Under the pieces are notes generated by a model. That model was given only the letters and a program-made list of their open reading frames with translations, had not been told where the DNA came from and did not search any database. The position numbers and the translations under genes are program-made. 64,000 bases of DNA from Streptomyces sp. CoH27 (GTDB lineage Bacteria > Actinomycetota > Actinomycetes > Streptomycetales > Streptomycetaceae), in the NCBI RefSeq assembly GCF_020181035.1, contig NZ_JAIQYY010000004.1, positions 333,385 through 397,384 of the forward strand, written 5' to 3'. Of this stretch, positions 32,627 to 42,307 are shown piece by piece. Position 1 is the stretch's first letter, and every line of letters begins with the position of its first letter.

Positions 32627-35587
32627 TCAGCCCGACCCGGCCGGCTCCGGCGCGATCAGCCCTGTGCGGTAGGCGATCGCCACCGCCTCCGTACGGCTCG
32701 CCGCGCCCAGCTTGGCCAGGATGTTGGAGACGTGCACGCTCGCCGTCTTGCCGGTGATGAACAGCTCCTCGCCGATCTGCCGGTTGCTGCGGCCCCGCGC
32801 GAGCAGCCGCAGCACATCCCGCTCCCGGGCGGTGAGGGACACGGTGGGGGCAACGTCAGCGGCAGCGGCCTGGTGGTCCCGGCGGGACAGCGCGTCGATC
32901 TGCTCCAGCAGCGGCGCCGCGCCGAGCCGGGCCGCCGTCTCGCGGGCGAGCCGTATCTGCTCCGCCGCCTCGGTACGGTGCTCCCCGGCGAGCAGCGCCT
33001 CGGCGAACCGGACCCGGCAGCGGGCCTGTTCGTACACGTCGCCGTACCCGAACGCGGCGACCGCCTTCGCCCAGGCCGCCGGATCCGGCCCGGACACGGC
33101 CGTCGCCCACTCCGCCTCGGCGCGGGCCAGCCAGGCCTCCCCCTCCGGGCCCCGCGTGCGGCCCTCCTTGCCCGAGGCGGCCGTCGCGCGCGCCAGCTCC
33201 ACCAGTTCGGTCGCCTTGTCCGTCCAGCGGGCGAGCTCCCGGTCGTCGCCGGCCCGGCGCGGCTCGGCCGTGCGGTCGGCCACCGCCGTCAGACACAGCG
33301 CTGCGAGCCGGACCAGCACACCCGGCCGGTGCGTCGTCTCGTCGGACAGGGCCGCGGCCGCCTCCCGCATGTGCTCGACCGCCGCCTGCGGATCGCCGGC
33401 CCGCGCGGCCGCGTCGGTGAGGACGACCCCGGCCACCAGCGTGCCCATCCAGTCGAACGGGCCCGCCAGCAGCGCGCGGGCCCCGGCGACGGCGCTCTCC
33501 TCGCCGCGTGCCAGCGCCACGTACAGCACCGGGCTGTCGGCGAAGCCGGCGCTCGCCGGGGCCGGCACCGCCGGGTCGGCCGCGGCGGCCAGGCATTCGT
33601 CCCAGCGGCCCAGCGTGTACAGCGCCAGCAGCCGCAGATAGCGCAGGCCCAGCGGATACGTCGAGGACAGCAGCCCCGCCCGGCGCGCCCGGTCCAGGCC
33701 CTCGCCCAGCAGGGACAGGCAGGCTTCGAGGTCACCGCTCTCGAAGGCGCCGACAGCCAGGTTGAACAGCGCGCGCATCTCCACCGGAGCGTGCCCGGCG
33801 GAGCGGGCCAGCTCCCGGGCCCGGTGCAGCCGCTCCCTGCCCTCCCGGGTGCCCCGGCTCGCCCCGTCGAGGCCGACGAGGGAGATCAGCAGGTCGGCCT
33901 GGGCGCCGGTCACGCCCAGATCCTCGGCGACGGGCAGGGCCTGCCGGGCGACGCGCAGCGCTGTCTCGTCCTCGCCGACCTGCCGGGCCGCCGCGACATG
34001 CGTGGCCGCCGCCCACACCCACGTCCGGGACGGCGGCTCGGCGGGGATCAGGGCCAGCGCCTCGCTGCTGTAGCGGTACGCCGCCGTCAGGCTGTCCACG
34101 CTCAGCAGGTTCCCCGCGAGGGTGTACCGCACCCGGGCGGCCAGTTCGGAGTCGGCGTCCCGGCCGATCCCGGCGAGCGCGGCACGGGTCAGCGCGACCG
34201 CGCGGTGCGCGTCCCCGGCGTGCGCGGCCGCCGCCGAGGCGCGCAGGGTCAGCGTGATCCGGTCCCGGCCCGCCGCCCCGGGCCGCTCGGGCTCCGGCAC
34301 CGACGGCCACAGGTCCAGGGCGGTCTCCAGATGCCGCAGCTCCTCAGCGGGCGCCCCCAGCCGCCGGGCGTGGTCGGCCGCCTCCAGACAGGCGGCGAGC
34401 GCCCCGGGCAGGTCGTGGCTCTCGCGGGCGTGATGCGCGCGCTCCGCGGCGGTCTCCGGGGCCCGGCCCCGCGCGGCGAGCAGCCGGCCGTACGCGCCGT
34501 GCAGCCGGGACCGCTCGCCGGGCAGCAGATCGGTGTAGACCGCCTCGCGAGTCAGTGCGTGCCGGAAGGCGTAGGTGTCCGCCGGTCCGGGGACGAGCAG
34601 TTGCCGTCCCACCGCCTCGCGCAGCGCCGCCTCCAGCTCGTCCTCCGGGAGCCCGGCGGCATCGCGCAGCAGGTCGTGCTCCACCCGGCGCCCGGCCACC
34701 GCGGCGGTCCGCAGCACCTGCTGGGCGGTCTCGGACAGCTGCTCGACCCGGATGAGCAGCAGATCCGCGAGCCCGCTCGGCACCCCGCCGCAGTCGGCGC
34801 CGGCAGCCGCGAACAGCTCCTGCGCGTAGAACGCGTTGCCCTCCGCGCGGGCCACGATGCCGCGTACGACGGACTCCGACAGCGGACGGTCCTCCAGGGC
34901 CCGGACCAGCCGCGCGACCTCCGGGTCCGGCAGCGGCCGCAGCTCCAGCCGCTCCACGGCCGGCAGCCGGACCAGCTCGGCGAGCAGCGGTCGCAGGGGG
35001 TGGCGGCGGTGCAGATCGTCCGCCCGGTACGAGGCGAGGACCGTCAGGCGCCGGCCGGGGACGCTGCTGCCCGGCCGGTGCAGCATGCCCCGGCTGAGCA
35101 GGAAGCGCAGCAGGTCCCGGGACGACTGGTCGGCCCAGTGCAGATCCTCCAGGACGAGCAGCAGCGGTGCCACGGCGGCCAGTTCGGCCAGCAGCCCGGC
35201 GACGTCCTCGAACAGCCGCAGCCGGCCGTCCGGACCGTCCGCCGCGTCCGTGCCCGCGCCCAGCAGCCGGTCCACCACCGGATGCGCGGCCAGCACGGAC
35301 GTGAAGCGCGCGTCGGCCGCGAGCGCGCCGAGGATCTCGGTGAACGGCAGATACGGCAGGCCGACGTCCCCAAGGTCCACGCAGTGCCCGGTGACGACGG
35401 TCGTCCCCGCCCGCGCCGCCCGCCCGGCGACCTCGTCCAGCAGCCGCGTCTTGCCGACCCCCGCGTCCCCGGCGACCAGCACACCCCGCGCCTCACCGCC
35501 CCGGGCACGCTCCAGCACGCCCAGGAGCCGGGCCAGTTCCTCGTCCCGCCCGATCAACGGCGGCGCAGTGAAGACGGTCTGTGACAC
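32627..35587 (-). CDS. LuxR-family transcriptional regulator with N-terminal AAA ATPase (LAL type)
   Basis: 986 aa. Walker A GDAGVGKT (40-47) and Walker B LLLVLEDLHW (~150) lie in an STAND-type ATPase; a long helical TPR-like middle follows; residues ~918-980 are a LuxR HTH (LTARERDVLRLLARGRSNRQIGEELFITGKTASVHVSNILAKL). Large ATP-binding LuxR (LAL) proteins activate secondary-metabolite or catabolic genes in Streptomyces. No biosynthetic cluster is adjacent, so the target is unknown. Convergent with the SGNH hydrolase gene. Confidence 0.93.
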   Translation of the reverse strand: MSQTVFTAPPLIGRDEELARLLGVLERARGGEARGVLVAGDAGVGKTRLLDEVAGRAARAGTTVVTGHCVDLGDVGLPYLPFTEILGALAADARFTSVLAAHPVVDRLLGAGTDAADGPDGRLRLFEDVAGLLAELAAVAPLLLVLEDLHWADQSSRDLLRFLLSRGMLHRPGSSVPGRRLTVLASYRADDLHRRHPLRPLLAELVRLPAVERLELRPLPDPEVARLVRALEDRPLSESVVRGIVARAEGNAFYAQELFAAAGADCGGVPSGLADLLLIRVEQLSETAQQVLRTAAVAGRRVEHDLLRDAAGLPEDELEAALREAVGRQLLVPGPADTYAFRHALTREAVYTDLLPGERSRLHGAYGRLLAARGRAPETAAERAHHARESHDLPGALAACLEAADHARRLGAPAEELRHLETALDLWPSVPEPERPGAAGRDRITLTLRASAAAAHAGDAHRAVALTRAALAGIGRDADSELAARVRYTLAGNLLSVDSLTAAYRYSSEALALIPAEPPSRTWVWAAATHVAAARQVGEDETALRVARQALPVAEDLGVTGAQADLLISLVGLDGASRGTREGRERLHRARELARSAGHAPVEMRALFNLAVGAFESGDLEACLSLLGEGLDRARRAGLLSSTYPLGLRYLRLLALYTLGRWDECLAAAADPAVPAPASAGFADSPVLYVALARGEESAVAGARALLAGPFDWMGTLVAGVVLTDAAARAGDPQAAVEHMREAAAALSDETTHRPGVLVRLAALCLTAVADRTAEPRRAGDDRELARWTDKATELVELARATAASGKEGRTRGPEGEAWLARAEAEWATAVSGPDPAAWAKAVAAFGYGDVYEQARCRVRFAEALLAGEHRTEAAEQIRLARETAARLGAAPLLEQIDALSRRDHQAAAADVAPTVSLTARERDVLRLLARGRSNRQIGEELFITGKTASVHVSNILAKLGAASRTEAVAIAYRTGLIAPEPAGSG

Positions 35588-35641
35588 GCGCCTATCGTGA
35601 CACGGGCCACCGACAACGCCGTGCGTGCGGCCGGGTACGGA

Positions 35642-35992
35642 TCAGCGCAGCGTCTCCGCCCAGTTCGCCGGCACCCGTCCCGCCGGGCCCGGTACCGGCT
35701 GGTCGGCCGGATGGCTGGCCGGCGGGGCCAGTTCGGGCCCCGAGGCGTACAGCTCGTCCGTGGCGTAGTTCCAGAACCACTCCTCGCCCGGCTCGAAGCT
35801 CCGGATCACCGGGTGCCCGGTGGCGTGGTAGTGGGCGGTGGCGTGCTTGGCGGGGGAGTCGTCGCAGCAGCCGACGTGCCCGCACTGCGCGCAGCGGCGC
35901 AGGTGGAACCACCAGCCGCCGGCCTCCTCGCACTCCAGGCACCCGGTGCCGCTGGGCGCGGCGGTCGGGTCGAGTCCCTCGACGTCGTTCAT
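35642..35992 (-). CDS. UBP-type zinc finger protein
   Basis: 116 aa containing a ZnF-UBP domain: GCLECEEAGGWWFHLRRCAQCGHVGCCDDSPAKHATAHYHATGHPVIRSFEPGEEWFWNY. The Cys/His spacing (C-x2-C, C-x2-C, C, H-x3-H, H) fits three-zinc UBP fingers. In eukaryotes these bind ubiquitin C termini; the bacterial role is unknown. It overlaps the histidine kinase stop by 4 bp (ATGA) and is third in the redox signalling operon, so it may be a partner or reader in that pathway. Confidence 0.9.
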   Translation of the reverse strand: MNDVEGLDPTAAPSGTGCLECEEAGGWWFHLRRCAQCGHVGCCDDSPAKHATAHYHATGHPVIRSFEPGEEWFWNYATDELYASGPELAPPASHPADQPVPGPAGRVPANWAETLR

Positions 35993-37458
35993 ACGCGTTC
36001 CTCGGCTTCCTGCGCGTCCTCTTCCGGTGTCTCGGCGGTCAGCGGGAGCAGCACCTGGAAGCGGGTGTCGCCGGGCACCGACTCCACACGCAGCGTGCCG
36101 TGGTGCTTGTTGACGACGATCCGCCAGGAGATGTCCAGGCCCAGCCCGGTGCCCTCGCCGACCGGCTTCGTGGTGAAGAACGGGTCGAAGATCCGGTCCT
36201 TGATCTCCGCCGGCACCCCGGGTCCGGTGTCCCGGAACTCCACCAGCAGCCGTTCGTGGTCGAGCGCCGACCGCACGGTCAACGTGCCCGTGCCGCCCGA
36301 GCCGTTCATGGCGGAGACCGCGTTGTCGATCAGGTTGGTCCACACCTGGTTCAGCTCCGCCGGATAGGCGGGCACCGGCGGGAGCGTGCGGTCGTACTCC
36401 TTGACGACCTCGATGCCCGAGCCGATCTTGCCGGAGAGCATCAGCAGGGTGCTGTCGAGGAGTTCGTGCACGTCGACCACCCGGTAGGGGGCCCGGTCCA
36501 GCTGCGAGTACTGCTTGGCCGCGTCGACGAGATGCGAGATCCGGGTGGTGGAGTCCTCGATCTCGCTCATCAACAGCTCGGTCTCGATGGTGTAGTTGAG
36601 CCAGGCGACCGCCCCGGGCAGGATCTCCTCGTCGACGGCCGCCGCGACCTGCTCCAGCCAGTCGACATCGAGCCCGGCCTGCACGAACGTCGGCGCCAGC
36701 TGCCAGCCGTAGTCGATGCCGTGATCCTCCAGCCAGTCGGTGAGCAGGTCCTCCCGGTCGGCGGCCTCCAGCGGACTGAGCACCGGGGCCTTGGCGACCC
36801 GCTCCGCGGTGCGCTCCTGGATCTCGATCAGGCCCGCCAACTGGTCGCGGGAGAAGGGACCTTCGGCGATCACGGCGAGCTTGTGCCGCATCTTCGCGAC
36901 CCGTTCGCGCAGCGTGGCCGTGGCCCGTACGGCCGCCGCCGCGGGGTTGTTGAGCTCGTGCGTGAGCCCCGCCGACAGCGAGCCGAGCGCCAGCAGCCGC
37001 TCCCGCTGCCCGATCGCCGCCTGGGTGCTCTTCGACCCGAAGAACAGCCCCTCCAGCAGATGCACGGCCATCGGGAACCAGTCGGTCATGACCTCCGCGA
37101 AGACGTCCGCCGGCAGCACGAAGAACCGGGTCGGCTCCGTCACCCGCATCGAGTTGTTGTACACCTGCCGTACCCGGTCACCGAGATAGGCCTGCATCGC
37201 GCCCGCGTACACCCCGGGCTGGGAGGCACGGATGACCTCCACGTCGTCGCCGCCGACCCGGCGGGAGAGCACCACCGTGCCCTCGATCATCACGAAGAAG
37301 CAGGTGGCGGCGTCGCCCTCGGTGTACACCGGGCCGGGCTCGAACAGCTCCACACGCCCGTCGCTGCACAGCCGCCCGAGCTGTTCGGGGCTCAGCTTCT
37401 CGAAGAGGAACAGCGAGCCGATCTCCTTGGGGCTGCACGGCATGATCCGCCCGCTCAT
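35989..37458 (-). CDS. Histidine kinase with N-terminal cyclic-nucleotide-binding-like domain
   Basis: 489 aa. Residues ~12-140 are a Crp-type sensor domain (LFEPGPVYTEGDAATCFFVMIEG, RFFVLPADVFAEVM); residues ~155-250 carry the dimerisation/phosphoacceptor region with H167 in AGLTHELNNP; the C-terminal GHKL ATPase has NQVWTNLIDNAVSAM, DTGPGVP and GTGLGLDISWRI. No transmembrane helix, so it is cytosolic. The PRxA Arg of cAMP-binding cassettes is not evident, so the ligand is open. Start ATG 37458 overlaps the upstream flavoprotein stop (ATGA), and its stop overlaps the zinc-finger gene. Confidence 0.92.
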   Translation of the reverse strand: MSGRIMPCSPKEIGSLFLFEKLSPEQLGRLCSDGRVELFEPGPVYTEGDAATCFFVMIEGTVVLSRRVGGDDVEVIRASQPGVYAGAMQAYLGDRVRQVYNNSMRVTEPTRFFVLPADVFAEVMTDWFPMAVHLLEGLFFGSKSTQAAIGQRERLLALGSLSAGLTHELNNPAAAAVRATATLRERVAKMRHKLAVIAEGPFSRDQLAGLIEIQERTAERVAKAPVLSPLEAADREDLLTDWLEDHGIDYGWQLAPTFVQAGLDVDWLEQVAAAVDEEILPGAVAWLNYTIETELLMSEIEDSTTRISHLVDAAKQYSQLDRAPYRVVDVHELLDSTLLMLSGKIGSGIEVVKEYDRTLPPVPAYPAELNQVWTNLIDNAVSAMNGSGGTGTLTVRSALDHERLLVEFRDTGPGVPAEIKDRIFDPFFTTKPVGEGTGLGLDISWRIVVNKHHGTLRVESVPGDTRFQVLLPLTAETPEEDAQEAEERV

Positions 37459-39131
37459 GACTGCTCCAGATACCGGTGGACGAGCATCACGGCCATGGCT
37501 CCCTCTCCGACGGCGGACGCGACCCGCTTGGCGGACTCGGCACGGGCGTCGCCCGCCACGAACACGCCCGGGACGCTGGTCTCCAGGTGGTACGGCGCCC
37601 GGTCCAGCTCCCAGCCGGCCGGCGGCCGCCCGTCGGCGGTCAGATCGGGCCCGGCCAGGATGAACCCGCGCTCGTCGCGCAGCACCGCATCGCCCAGCCA
37701 GTCGGTCAGCGGGGCGGCGCCGATGAACACGAACATCCACTGGGCGTCGACCCGTTCGCTCTCGCCGGTCGCCGTGTCCCGCAGCGTGAGCTGCTCCAGG
37801 TGGTCCGAGCCGTGCGCCGCGGTCACGGCCGTGTGCGGGCGCACGGAGATGTTCGGCGCCTCATTGATCTGCTGGATCAGGTAGTGCGACATCGAGGCCG
37901 ACAGGTCGGGTCCACGCACCAGCAGGGTCACCGACTTCGCGCCCCGGGACAGATACATCGCCGCCTGGCCCGCCGAGTTGGCGCCCCCGACGATGTACAC
38001 GTCCTGCCCCTGACAGGCGGACGCCTCGGTCAGCGCCGAGCCGTAGAACACCCCGCAGCCCGTCAGATCGACGCAGCCGGCGGCCTCCAGCTGACGGTAC
38101 TGCACGCCGGTCGCGAGGATCACGCTGTGCGCGGCGATCGCCGTGCCGTCCGCGAACCGTACGACGCGGGCGGGGCCGTTGACCTCCAGGCCGGTCACCT
38201 CCCGCGCGGTCAGGATCTCGGCGCCGAACTTGGCCGCCTGGCGCCGCGCCCGGTCGGTGAGCTGGGCGCCGGAGACGCCGTCCGGGAAGCCCAGGTAGTT
38301 CTCGATCCGGGAGCTCTGCCCGGCCTGTCCGCCGGTCGCCGAGCGCTCCACCAGCACGGTCCTGAGCCCCTCGGAGGCCCCGTACACGGCTGCGCCGAGC
38401 CCGGCGGGCCCGCCGCCGATGACGATCAGGTCGTAGAAGTCGGCCGTGGGTGTCGTCGCCAGCCCCACCTGCGCGGCCAGTTCCGGCGCCTCCGGCTCGA
38501 CCAGGGCGGTGCCGTCCGGGGTGATCACCAGCGGCAGCCGCCGCCCGTCCTGCCCGGCGGCGCTCAGCAGCCGCTGCCCCTCCGGCTCGTCCACCGAGTA
38601 CCAGCGGTACGGCACCTGGTTGCGGGCCAGGAACTCGCGCACGTCCGACGACCGCGCCGACCAGCGGTGCCCGACCACCTTGGTGCTGGGCACGGGCCGG
38701 TAGGCGCTGGTCCGCCAGGCCTCCAGCAGGTCGTCCAGGACCGGGTAGAGCTTCTCCTCCGGCGGGTCCCAGGGCTTGAGCAGATAGTGGTCGAGGTCGA
38801 CGACGTTGATCGCGTCGATCGCCGCGTTGGTGTCCGCGTACGCGGTCAGCAGCACCCGCCGTGCCCCCGGATACACGTCGAGCGCCTGCTCCAGGAACTC
38901 GATGCCGTTCATCTGCGGCATGCGGTAGTCGGCCAGGATCACGGCCACCAGGTCGCCGCGCAGTTTCAGCTCGCGCAGCGCCTCCAGCGCGGACGCGCCG
39001 GACTCCGCGCGCACGATCCGGTACGACTCGCCGTAGCGCCGCCGCAGATCGCGGGCGACGGCACGGGAGACTCCCGGGTCGTCGTCCACGGTCAGGATGA
39101 CGGTCCGCGCGGTATCGGCGGCCTGTGCCAT
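37455..39131 (-). CDS. Response regulator fused to thioredoxin-reductase-like flavoprotein
   Basis: 558 aa in three parts: REC domain (1-~125, phosphoacceptor D68 in ADYRMPQMNG), a thioredoxin/glutaredoxin-like segment (~150-220), and a TrxR-type FAD/NAD(P)H module (~232-558; GGGPAGLGAA at 239, SSRIENYLGFP, second GGANSAGQAA, GDARAESAKRVASAVGEGA). The redox CxxC that follows in true thioredoxin reductases is absent (GVFYGSALTE), leaving only scattered Cys (353, 359, 373). It therefore probably transfers electrons or senses redox state under phosphorylation control. First gene of a three-gene coupled operon. Confidence 0.92.
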   Translation of the reverse strand: MAQAADTARTVILTVDDDPGVSRAVARDLRRRYGESYRIVRAESGASALEALRELKLRGDLVAVILADYRMPQMNGIEFLEQALDVYPGARRVLLTAYADTNAAIDAINVVDLDHYLLKPWDPPEEKLYPVLDDLLEAWRTSAYRPVPSTKVVGHRWSARSSDVREFLARNQVPYRWYSVDEPEGQRLLSAAGQDGRRLPLVITPDGTALVEPEAPELAAQVGLATTPTADFYDLIVIGGGPAGLGAAVYGASEGLRTVLVERSATGGQAGQSSRIENYLGFPDGVSGAQLTDRARRQAAKFGAEILTAREVTGLEVNGPARVVRFADGTAIAAHSVILATGVQYRQLEAAGCVDLTGCGVFYGSALTEASACQGQDVYIVGGANSAGQAAMYLSRGAKSVTLLVRGPDLSASMSHYLIQQINEAPNISVRPHTAVTAAHGSDHLEQLTLRDTATGESERVDAQWMFVFIGAAPLTDWLGDAVLRDERGFILAGPDLTADGRPPAGWELDRAPYHLETSVPGVFVAGDARAESAKRVASAVGEGAMAVMLVHRYLEQS

Positions 39132-39361
39132 ACGTCTCCCACCCCGAGCATCGGTTCCCGCGGCCCGGCGTCGTGGGGACCGCCGCACCGGTTCCCCGCC
39201 ATCGTATGTTCGATCGCTCCGGTTCGCCCCGGGATGGGACGGGGACCGCGCCGTACGGCGTGCGCGGTGCCCCGCGGGGGATGATCGTTGCCGTGCGTGC
39301 CGCTGCCCGGCCCCGGGCACCGGCAGCGCGAGACGCGCCGCGACGACGAGGAGGCCCACGC

Positions 39362-40228
39362 ATGACACGCCCGATCACGGCAGGGGTGGACGGTTCGCAG
39401 GAGAGCCTGGCCGCGCTGGCGTGGGCCGGCCGGGAGGCCGTACGCCGGGGGCTGCCGCTGCGCGTGGTGCACGCGTGGCGCTACGCCGAGCAGCTCGCCA
39501 CGGCCGACCGCTGCACCCAGCGGGGGTGGGCGTCGGACGCGGTGACCGAGGCCGTGCGGGCCGTCGCCGAGCGGCATCCGCAGCTCGCCACGACCGTCGA
39601 CGTCGTCGAGGGCGAGCCCGTGCACGCGCTGGTCCGCGCGGCGGCGGACGCCGAGATGCTGGTGCTGGGCTCGCGCGGACACGGGCCCGTCGTCGGTTTC
39701 CTGCTCGGCTCGGTCGGCCAGCAGGTGATCGCCGGCACGGCACGGCCCGTGGTCCTGGTCCGCGCCGAGGACAGGCCCGCGGCCGAGGCGGCCGGACGGG
39801 ACGTCGTCGTCGGCCAGCACGGCGACAGCGAGGACAGTGCGGCCGTGCTGCGCTTCGCCTTCGAGACGGCGGCGGCCCGCGGCGCCGGCGTGCGGGCCGT
39901 ACGGGCGTGGACGCTGCCGCCGGTCTTCGCCTACAGCCCCGGATCGCTCAAGCTGCTGGACGACGCCGGCGGTCTGGAACCGTACGAGAAGGAGGCGCTC
40001 AGCGCGGCCCTCGGGCCGTGGCGGGAGCGGTTCCCCGGCGTTCCGGTGACCGAGCACGTCGAGATGGGCAGCGCGGGCCAGGTGCTGCTCTCGGCGGCCG
40101 CGCGGGCCCAGCTGCTGGTCGTCGGCCGGCGGGCGCACCGTTCGGCCGTGGGCGCCCGGATCGGCTCGGTCGCGCACGGGGTGCTGCACCACGCCGAGTG
40201 CCCGGTCGCCGTGGTCCCGCACGAGTGA
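39362..40228 (+). CDS. Universal stress protein, two tandem UspA domains
   Basis: 288 aa. Both halves have the UspA fold; the first starts ITAGVDGSQESLAALAWAGREA and ends with the ATP-binding GSRGHGPVVGFLLGSVGQQVI..ARPVVLV, while the second ends GRRAHRSAVGARIGSVAHGVLHHAECPVAVV. Tandem UspA proteins in actinomycetes bind ATP and are induced by hypoxia or starvation. GAGGAGG precedes ATG 39362. It is divergent from the redox cassette with 230 bp between starts, so shared control is plausible. Confidence 0.93.
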   Translation: MTRPITAGVDGSQESLAALAWAGREAVRRGLPLRVVHAWRYAEQLATADRCTQRGWASDAVTEAVRAVAERHPQLATTVDVVEGEPVHALVRAAADAEMLVLGSRGHGPVVGFLLGSVGQQVIAGTARPVVLVRAEDRPAAEAAGRDVVVGQHGDSEDSAAVLRFAFETAAARGAGVRAVRAWTLPPVFAYSPGSLKLLDDAGGLEPYEKEALSAALGPWRERFPGVPVTEHVEMGSAGQVLLSAAARAQLLVVGRRAHRSAVGARIGSVAHGVLHHAECPVAVVPHE

Positions 40229-40229
40229 G

Positions 40230-41465
40230 CTACTCGGGTGCGGTCGGCTCCAGGGTCGCCCGCGCCTTCGGCAGGACGTTGGCGATGTAGTCCTGGACGG
40301 CCGTGTCCAGGCCGATGTCGTGCTGCGCGCGCTCGGACAGGTACCAGCGGTGCTCCAGGAGTTCGTGGTAGATCTCCGCCGGGTCCATGGCGCCGCGCAG
40401 CTCGGGCGGCACGGCCCGCACGGTGGGCCGGAACACGTCCCGGACCCAGCGGTGGGCGAGGACCTCGGGGCGGGCGGCAAGGGGATCACCGGGGGCGTAG
40501 TCGTCCTGGGTGGCCATCCAGCTCTCCAGGTCGCTCAGCAGCCGCCGCGCCTGGTTCTCCTCGGTGTCCAGGCCGGTCAGCCGCAGCAGCTGGCGCTGGT
40601 GGTGGCCGGCGTCGACGACCTTCGGCACGAAGGTGACCGAGTCCCCGTTGGAGGAGTGCTCGATCTGCATCTCGGCCACGTCGAAGCCCAGCTCGTTCAG
40701 CCGGCGGATCCGGCGTTCGATGTACTGGTACTTGCCCGCCGGGTACACCGAGGTGCGGGTCAGCTCCTGCCAGAGCCCCTCGTACCGGGTGCAGATCTCG
40801 TGCCCGAACTCCACCGCGTCGACGGACGGGTGCAGCGCGCCGGACGCCTCCAGATCCAGCAGCTCGCCGCTGATGTTCACCCGGGCCAGATCGAGGTCGT
40901 ACTCCCGCTGCCCGGGGCTCAGCTGCGGGTGCAGGTCGCCTGTCTCGGCGTCGACCAGATAGGCGGCGTAGGCGCCCGCGTCCCGCCGGAACAGCGTGTT
41001 GGACAGCGAGCAGTCGCCCCACGCGAAGCCGGCCAGGTGCAGGCGGACCAGCAGCACCGCGAGGGCGTCCATCAGCCGGTGCATGGTCGCGGGACGCATG
41101 GTCGTCTCGAACATCGAGCGGTACGGCAGCGAGCCGCGCAGGTGCCGGGTGACCAGGACCGGCTCCAGCGGTGCGCCAGCGTGGTCGGTGCGGCCGGTGA
41201 TCACCGCGAGCGGGTCGACGGCCGGGATGCCGAGCCGGTCGAGGTCGCGCAGCAGCTCGTACTCGCGCAGCGCGGGCCGCTCGGCCAGCTCCTTGACGGC
41301 GATCACCTCGTCACCGGCGTGCGCATAGCGCACCACGTGCCGGGAGATGCCCCTCGGGAGCGGGACGAGGTACTCCTCGGGCCACTCCTCCAGGGGCACG
41401 TCCCAGGGCAGGGCGAGCAGGAGCGCGGGGTGCTCCGGGTTCGTGGCGCTGATCTGCAAGGCCAT
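40230..41465 (-). CDS. DUF4032 protein, kinase-like fold
   Basis: 411 aa. The N-terminal half looks like a RIO/Kdo-type kinase: RYAHAGDEVIAVKEL supplies a VAIK-like Lys, FAWGDCSLSNTLFR a catalytic loop with Asp and Asn, and YLVDAETGD a DFG-like Asp. The C-terminal half is the DUF4032 domain proper (VFRPTVRAVPPELRGAMDPAEIYHELLEHRWYLSE). The family is broadly conserved in actinobacteria with no assigned substrate. Convergent with the universal stress gene, stops 1 bp apart. Confidence 0.88.
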   Translation of the reverse strand: MALQISATNPEHPALLLALPWDVPLEEWPEEYLVPLPRGISRHVVRYAHAGDEVIAVKELAERPALREYELLRDLDRLGIPAVDPLAVITGRTDHAGAPLEPVLVTRHLRGSLPYRSMFETTMRPATMHRLMDALAVLLVRLHLAGFAWGDCSLSNTLFRRDAGAYAAYLVDAETGDLHPQLSPGQREYDLDLARVNISGELLDLEASGALHPSVDAVEFGHEICTRYEGLWQELTRTSVYPAGKYQYIERRIRRLNELGFDVAEMQIEHSSNGDSVTFVPKVVDAGHHQRQLLRLTGLDTEENQARRLLSDLESWMATQDDYAPGDPLAARPEVLAHRWVRDVFRPTVRAVPPELRGAMDPAEIYHELLEHRWYLSERAQHDIGLDTAVQDYIANVLPKARATLEPTAPE

Positions 41466-41560
41466 GACACGAACCCTAAGGCCCCGCGCCGGAGTCCCAG
41501 CAGGCCCCTTCCCCGGTTGCGGCGGGTGCCTCCCCGGTTCCAGGAGCCCGCTCCCGCGTT

Positions 41561-42307
41561 CTAGGAGGCCCGCTCCAGGGCCTGCTCGGCCGCCGCGCGC
41601 ACGGGACCCCGGTGGACCGGCCCGTGCCCCGGCAGCAGGGTGTCGCCCGTCAGCTCGCCGATCAGCTTCAGGGAGGCGATCGCCTGGGGGCGGTCGTGGT
41701 GGAAGAAGTCGGTCAGCAGCTGCGGCCCCTTGACCTGCGAGATCGCGTGCCCGGTGACCAGCGCGTCGCCGGAGATCACGATCCCCGCGTCGGGCAGGTG
41801 GTAGACGCAGTGGCCGTCGGTGTGGCCCGGGGTGTGCACGGGCACCGGGCGGCCGGGCAGGTCCAGCGGGCCCTCGGCCGGGAACGGCTCGGGGGCGGTG
41901 ACGGGGTGCTGCTCGGTGCCGCCGACCCGGATCGTGTGCACCGCCCAGGGCAGCACACCCGGCCGCCAGATGTTGCGCACCACGTCGCCGATGGTGGCCT
42001 GCTGCAGGAACTCCCGGCGCGCGTGCGGGACTTCGACGGGATGCAGATGGACGGGGGTGCCGTGGGCGGCGCGCAGATACTCTGCCGAGCCCAGGTGGTC
42101 GTTGTGCGCGTGGGTGATCAGCACGGCGGCGACCGCCTCCGGTGCACTGCCGACCGCCGCGAGGGACTCCAGGACCCCCTGCCGGTCGCCGGGGTAGCCG
42201 GTGTCCACGAGGGTGACGGCGTCCCCGTCCTTGAGGATCACCCAGTTGACGTTGTTGCCGTGCACCAGATATGTGCCGTCGGCGACTTGCTGTACTTCTG
42301 CCCGCAT
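41561..42307 (-). CDS. MBL-fold metallo-hydrolase
   Basis: 248 aa. The binuclear zinc motif is THAHNDH (H66, H68, D70, H71), with later ligands in HTPGHTDGH, SGDALVTG and PGHG. It is a glyoxalase II / lactonase-like hydrolase with no identified substrate. I prefer ATG 42307, six bases after AGGGCGGG, over ATG 42313, which touches that site. The upstream gene AlkB ends 86 bp away on the same strand. Confidence 0.88.
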   Translation of the reverse strand: MRAEVQQVADGTYLVHGNNVNWVILKDGDAVTLVDTGYPGDRQGVLESLAAVGSAPEAVAAVLITHAHNDHLGSAEYLRAAHGTPVHLHPVEVPHARREFLQQATIGDVVRNIWRPGVLPWAVHTIRVGGTEQHPVTAPEPFPAEGPLDLPGRPVPVHTPGHTDGHCVYHLPDAGIVISGDALVTGHAISQVKGPQLLTDFFHHDRPQAIASLKLIGELTGDTLLPGHGPVHRGPVRAAAEQALERAS

